Below the pieces are notes generated by a model that searched no databases, was not told where the DNA came from, and worked only from the letters and a program-made list of their open reading frames with translations. This document shows positions 4,938-5,416 of a DNA stretch of 5,416 nucleotides, one piece after another. The position numbers and the translations under genes are program-made. How positions within the stretch are numbered: position 1 is the stretch's first letter; each line of letters starts with the position of its first letter. Source of the stretch: Saprospiraceae bacterium (GTDB taxonomy: Bacteria > Bacteroidota > Bacteroidia > Chitinophagales > Saprospiraceae); NCBI GenBank assembly GCA_013002475.1, contig JABDJM010000404.1:1-5416 (forward strand), in the 5' to 3' direction.

Positions 4938-5416
4938 ATGAATCCATCCTCTACATCGGCTCCCGATCGGACCTTCAGCTACTGGGAACAAAAATCATTT
5001 CTGTTTCAGAGAGATTTGATAGTGGTCGGCGCTGGCATTGTGGGGCTCTCTGCAGCCTATTTTTATAAGCAGAATTTTCCTACCCATTCGGTTGCTGTGA
5101 TCGATAGAGAGTTGATCCCGAAAGGGGCAAGCAGCCGAAACGCAGGCTTCGCCTGCTTCGGCTCCGTTACCGAGCTCGTCGACGATGAGGCTAATATGAG
5201 CCAGGATGAAATGTTGGCGCTGGTAGAGAAAAGATGGAAGGGGCTTAACCTTTTAAGAAGCCTCCTTGGGGATCAAAATATTGACTACCAGAATCGCGGA
5301 GGGTTTGAAGTATTCCGGGAGTCAACCGCAGAACAATGGGAGCTGGTCCAAAACCATTATGAACGGTTAAATCAACTTTTGAAACCCATTGTGGGGACCT
5401 CCGATATCTTCAGGAT
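4938..5416 (+). CDS. FAD-dependent oxidoreductase, DAO family, N-terminal part (runs off window)
   Basis: The frame stays open to the window end, giving the first 159 residues of a flavoprotein. After a 26-residue polar lead comes a Rossmann fold, D-L-I-V-V-G-A-G-I-V-G-L-S-A-A (G-x-G-x-x-G at 31-36). Asp56 at the end of the second strand (V-A-V-I-D-R) is placed to bind the ribose of the adenosine. A conserved-looking block, G-A-S-S-R-N-A-G-F-A-C-F-G-S (63-76), matches the flavin-contact region of the D-amino-acid oxidase/glycine oxidase-like family. Later, N-R-G-G-F-E-V-F (119-126) fits the start of the substrate domain. ATG 4938 is the first start after an in-frame TAG at 4932. The substrate is unknown because the C-terminal half is missing; an amino acid or other amine is the family expectation. 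It is divergent from the DUF4293-type gene. Codons 66-76 form a strong hairpin at the DNA level. Confidence 0.9.
   Translation, partial: MNPSSTSAPDRTFSYWEQKSFLFQRDLIVVGAGIVGLSAAYFYKQNFPTHSVAVIDRELIPKGASSRNAGFACFGSVTELVDDEANMSQDEMLALVEKRWKGLNLLRSLLGDQNIDYQNRGGFEVFRESTAEQWELVQNHYERLNQLLKPIVGTSDIFR
5133..5163. repeat. Long interrupted inverted repeat inside the oxidoreductase gene
   Basis: AGCCGAA (5133-5139) and GCAGGC (5142-5147) pair with GCCTGC (5151-5156) and TTCGGCT (5157-5163). The result is 13 base pairs with a TTC loop and a single two-base bulge (AC). It lies wholly inside codons for the R-N-A-G-F-A-C-F-G-S block. There is no T-tract, so it is not an intrinsic terminator. Whether it has a role or is a by-product of coding is unknown. 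Confidence 0.8.

Noticed and set aside
4575..4991. Long minus-strand open frame overlapping the DUF4293-type gene and the oxidoreductase start
   Set aside because: The translation is rich in Cys, Arg and Gly with no domain, and it overlaps a clear membrane-protein gene in another frame.
4763..5068. Plus-strand open frame across the divergent spacer
   Set aside because: It crosses both start regions, has no recognisable domain, and is out of frame with the flavoprotein whose Rossmann motif is clear.
5171..5182. Adjacent restriction-site-like GAGCTC and GTCGAC suggesting cloning-vector sequence
   Set aside because: The bases encode T-E-L-V-D-D in frame with the flavoprotein, and both flanks continue the same gene, so coincidence is the simple explanation.

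Overview
The window looks like chromosomal DNA from a member of the Bacteroidota (Bacteroidetes). Several things point there: a cluster of one ExbB, a small four-helix membrane protein and two ExbD proteins; an RNase H carrying an N-terminal viroplasmin domain; a DUF4293-type membrane protein ending in a D-K-L-V-x-S-M-D-R-L-R tail; no Shine-Dalgarno sequences ahead of the starts; and TAnnTTTG-like -7 boxes in place of classical -10 boxes. The genus cannot be read from this stretch. A Cytophagales-like lineage is only a guess.

Layout, left to right. Positions 1-377 (+) hold the 3' part of a peptide deformylase gene. It meets the RNase H gene (378-1016, -) stop codon to stop codon with no bases between. 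A 61-bp divergent spacer with a -7-like box on each strand separates RNase H from a TatD-family metal-dependent hydrolase (1078-1896, +). A T-rich, gene-free stretch of 134 bases follows, with a candidate promoter, then a tRNA-Ser(GGA) gene (2031-2118, +). After 52 bases comes a compact four-gene operon (2171-4422, +): exbB, an unnamed four-helix membrane protein, exbD1 and exbD2. It ends in a near-symmetric hairpin terminator (about 4424-4460) that probably also serves the convergent DUF4293-type gene (4466-4906, -). A 31-bp divergent spacer then leads to the start of an FAD-dependent oxidoreductase (4938 to beyond the window, +).

How the genes work together. The exb genes are the only clear functional system. 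They form the proton-driven inner-membrane motor that should energise TonB-dependent outer-membrane transport. No TonB or receptor gene lies in the window. The conserved-looking membrane protein inside the operon, and the presence of two different ExbD proteins, are the most interesting points. The other genes are mostly housekeeping: nascent-protein deformylation, RNA:DNA hybrid removal, a TatD nuclease and a serine tRNA. I see no mobile element, CRISPR array, phage gene or defence system, and no stretch over 300 bases lacks a gene.
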